DNA from: Phylloscopus collybita
Taxonomy: Eukaryota > Chordata > Aves > Passeriformes > Phylloscopidae
NCBI GenBank assembly: GCA_027886175.1
Contig: JAJNNQ010000040.1
Coordinates: 24,324,001-24,388,000, forward strand
Length of the DNA: 64,000 bases
Direction of reading: 5' to 3'
Within the stretch, counting starts at the first letter, position 1, and every line of letters begins with the position of its first letter. Made by a program: the position numbers and the translations under genes. The notes under the pieces were generated by a model that saw nothing but the letters and a program-made list of their open reading frames with translations, was not told where the DNA came from and ran no database searches. Positions 60,692 to 64,000 of the stretch are shown piece after piece.

Positions 60692-63600
60692 ATTTGGAAA
60701 TCTATAGCAGAAGAAAACAAGGAAAATAAAGTTGCCTGCTAGTCCTGATGATTGGGTAACCTGTGGATTAAGATCAGTTAGTTATGATCCCAAAAATAAA
60801 AGAACAATTTACCCAGATTTTCAATAACCAAGGATGCACCAGTCAGCACAGGCAGTATATAGGCTGGGAATGGCAATACAGTAATTAAACTTAGTTCCCT
60901 GAAGAAGAGAGAAAATTTGAGGGTCACAAATGAGCCTAACAGGGGAAGAAGCAGGAGTAGTCTCTACACCAGAAGTAAGGTCTCGTACACAATGTAGGTA
61001 TATTTGTGGGCTGCTGTTAGGATATACTCCAAATCCACATATCTGGTACTTTCCAAATTGAATCTACTTAGAAGAGGAAGGGAAGTGAGACATAAGACGA
61101 GACAATTTCTCCAAAAAGGACCCAAACAATTATCATTCTCTGACTTCAGTAATATGGCTTTACAAAAGCTTTGGAAGGAAAGGAGAATACAAACATGGAG
61201 ATAAGCACAAAGTGTCTTGCCAATACTCTAATCTCAATAGGGAATACCTACTAAACGTGACTGTCCCCCACTGGTCTTCTTGCTGCTCCTGGCTCTGCTC
61301 AAGTCCAGCTAACTTAGTGAAAAATCCAAAAACAAGGAGAGCACAGGAAGATAAAGCATTTAATCTTGTAATATACATATTTTCTATTTGTATTTATACC
61401 ATAAAAGCACACACCATAGTCAGCCATTTTTCTCCATTTCATTAATAATTTTTCTCCTGCAGAGCATCTTGTTCTCTGACTAGCTGGCCAGAATTTTTTA
61501 ACATCTTCTGGGTTCAGTTCATTTTTCTTGAACTGATGACAAAACTCTTGACTGCTGTATTTCAGAGGAGGGCTTGTCAGGATGTTGCCCAATGATGTTT
61601 AGACTTCTTGAACTGGGAAATATCTTTCCCAAAGAACTCTAGGATTATGTCTGTCTCTCTTATATGTGACAAGCAGTAAGACAACTGTCATTGATAAGTA
61701 CATTCAAGCCTACCTTAGTCACCTCTCCCTGATCAGGTTACAGCAGAAGTTCATAACAGAGACTTTCTTGTCCTAAAAGTCTCTTTTAATGTCCTCTTTT
61801 AATATTTTTCAGCCACATCCACCACCCTTCTCCTGTGCTGGTATTCTCATACTGTTCTGCATGATGATGCTTCTCAAATCTGTCTGTGCTGCACTCATGC
61901 TGTTTGTGTGAAGGTCATTAATGGAAACCAACAGGGTCAGATCTTCTAGGAACATCCTGCTACCTCATCTTTTAAGCTGAGTATTTCCTGTGCAGTGAGC
62001 TCCTGGGTGTGCTCTAGTTCCCTGTAGAAATTTTCATATCTGAAATAGACTATGGTACTCAAATCTAAAATGAATGGCAATCAAAAGAGATATGGAACAT
62101 CTACACTCCATTGAAAATATCAGATGAATTTTAGCCTTTATCAGGATTTGTCTCTTTATGTGTTTCCAGCCCACATGAAACATCTCTCATGTAAACTAAT
62201 AACTGTTGTCATCACCAGAAGGGGAATGAGGAAGATGTTTAAAGCAGAGATGCCTGGCTATTTTGTAAAGGATATCTTCTACCTAAAGAGCAGTGCACCT
62301 TAGTAAAGGTTGCAGAAATAGACCATGTGCAGGCAAATGCAAAAAATAGAGAAAAAACAGGGCTTTTCGCTATTATTCTGTTGGGGTTTTTTGTCCCTGT
62401 TTCCTGGAAATATTACTACTTTCAGAAAAAAAAAGCACCATAAGTACCTGGGGAAGAGTTATGTGCAAGAGTCTCTCTGGCAATATGCCTGGATATAGGC
62501 CTGGGCATCTTGCTGTGACCTTGGCTGACCCTGCTTTAAGCATGTGATCCCTTATAATGCCTCTTCCAATCCGAATTATCCGACGGTCCAGTGAAGCTAA
62601 GTTGCCTCTCTGCGGCCCTGTAGCACAAGCAGAAAGGCTGAGCTTGCACAGCAGGGGTGTGCTGGCTGCTCAAGGGCACCAAGTGTCTCAGACATTCCTG
62701 TTCACTTTCCAGCTCTCCAGGGAAGGATGCCTACCAGATTTCTAAGGGGCTCAATCACAGCCCTGTGAGACCCAACCATCATGCTTTAAGGCGGCTTAAA
62801 GTTACACAAAGTGAGCAGCAAGAACCATGGCACCAAATAAAGCCAACATGTCTCAAGCCTGCTCTTTGAGTGGGGCACAGTGCCCCAGGAAGAGCAACCT
62901 TCAGGCTACTCTGATTGCTATGCAGTCCCCTGGCAGGCTGAAAAATAGACATGTGAAAGTAACTTGCAGTCATTCTTCTCACTGCAGATGTGTGCTCCCA
63001 CCCTGGCACAGAAAGGATGATGAGGAACAGTATTGCCTGCCTCCTGCCAGAACTGCCTTGCTGGGTCTGCTTTAGAAACCAAGAAAAGAAATCAAATAAA
63101 CTTCAGATCACAATCTTACTGACCCCTGGGGATAACATGCTACAACCAAACAAACCTGCAAGGACTGCAGGCATCCTTGCCTGCTGCTTCCCCAGGCTGG
63201 CTGCAAGTGTCCTCATGGGACAATGAAAAGAGGAAACATCACTTGGGGCTGTGCAACTCCCCTCCAGTGAGTAACCCTATGTCTGAGGCATCCTCTAACA
63301 ATTCACAAATGTACATCTCTTAGACAGATGCTGAAAGAAAGCTGAAGAAATACTGCAATACACACAAAAGGTTTTAAAAAAACCCTGTACTCTGAAAGAG
63401 ACAGTAAATTCTGCCTTGCTCCTTAGAAAACCTTCAGTGCATGCATTCAACAAGAGCTCTCTTGGTTGTATTTCCAAGAGTTGGGTGATGTCCAAGATGT
63501 AAAAAATGTCCAAGGAATCAAGAAAAGAAGCCTAAGATCTTTCTGATAAAGATTAAGTCTCTGACGATGTGTTATGGGATCCGAGTCCTGGCACAGCGTT

Positions 63601-64000
63601 TGCTTGCCTCCTGAGGGTGGGCTGAAGCGTGAGTGAGACTTTGTTTTCCTGAAGCATGACAAAGAAAAGGGTAACACGCTTCTTAACTGAACAGGACAAA
63701 AGATTCAAGCCAATTCCTTTCCACTGACAGCTGGCTTCCAGAGAGTTGAAAACTTCCTTAACAGAATTCTGGGTTTGATTTATCATTTAAATTAGAAATA
63801 AAAATAGCAAATTTTATTCTTACTCTACTCAGATTAAATAACTTTTCTGCAGGGCTTCAGCATTATTTTCTGTGGGTTTTTTCAGCTGTTCTGTGATTTG
63901 TAGCTGCTGTTGTCAACAACTTGATGTTCCCATAATCTCTGGACACACTGCTTAAACTATGTATCTGATGGCACAGTGATAGTACTCACTGCTCCAAAAT
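60692..64000. other. non-coding unique sequence
   Basis: No supported gene and no recognisable mobile element. Around 62568-62615 several CpG dinucleotides cluster (ATTATCCGACGGTCC). Open frames of up to 92 codons overlap on both strands with no domain features. The window ends in ordinary AT-rich sequence. Confidence 0.55.

Noticed and set aside
1..64000. CRISPR array, operon, phage or other prokaryotic system
   Set aside because: No regularly spaced repeats, no dense gene order and no ribosome-binding context; all repeat families are vertebrate.

Overview
The window looks like vertebrate, most probably songbird (passerine), non-coding DNA: AT-rich, CpG-poor and without any protein-coding gene I can support. 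The bird assignment rests on several truncated CR1 LINE copies whose 3' ends carry the bird-type ATTCTATG-style tail, a solo ERVL-class LTR of a type I associate with passerine genomes, and a few ancient MIR-like relics where a mammal would have dense SINEs. The longest open reading frame is only 165 codons, shows no family motif and has no convincing splice context. The reading frames that do show family motifs are CR1 reverse-transcriptase C-terminal remnants.

Layout. 1-8.4 kb: unique sequence with one CR1 3' stub (3340) and a TTA/CTA microsatellite (5981). 8.4-20 kb: the repeat-richest part, with five CR1 fragments (8381 -, 11852 +, 12755 -, 14519 +, 19735 +), two long T/G or A/C low-complexity tracts (10065, 16744) and a 20-bp tandem duplication (15804). 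20.8 kb: an uninterrupted 49-A run. 21-27 kb: unique sequence. 27.5-28.3 kb: a 736-bp solo LTR with matching 7-bp inverted termini and a perfect 5-bp target-site duplication. 28-38 kb: unique sequence with CR1 (30425 -), MIR (35920 -) and CR1 (37622 +). 38-52 kb: unique sequence with a decamer pyrimidine repeat (44647), a purine tract (45131), a 16-bp palindrome (49467) and trinucleotide repeats (50181). 52-64 kb: an ancient CR1 relic (52001 -), a probable MIR (53082 -), short tandem duplications and an A/C tract (60621).

No genes work together here. The window is best read as a gene desert or the inside of a very large intron. Several AT-rich stretches with clustered homeodomain or octamer-like words (about 18.4, 21.0, 25.0, 31.0, 38.2 and 40.5 kb) and one CpG-retaining patch (53.7 kb) could be conserved regulatory elements, but conservation cannot be seen from one sequence. 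I found no new biological system. The best-supported discrete event is the solo LTR insertion.
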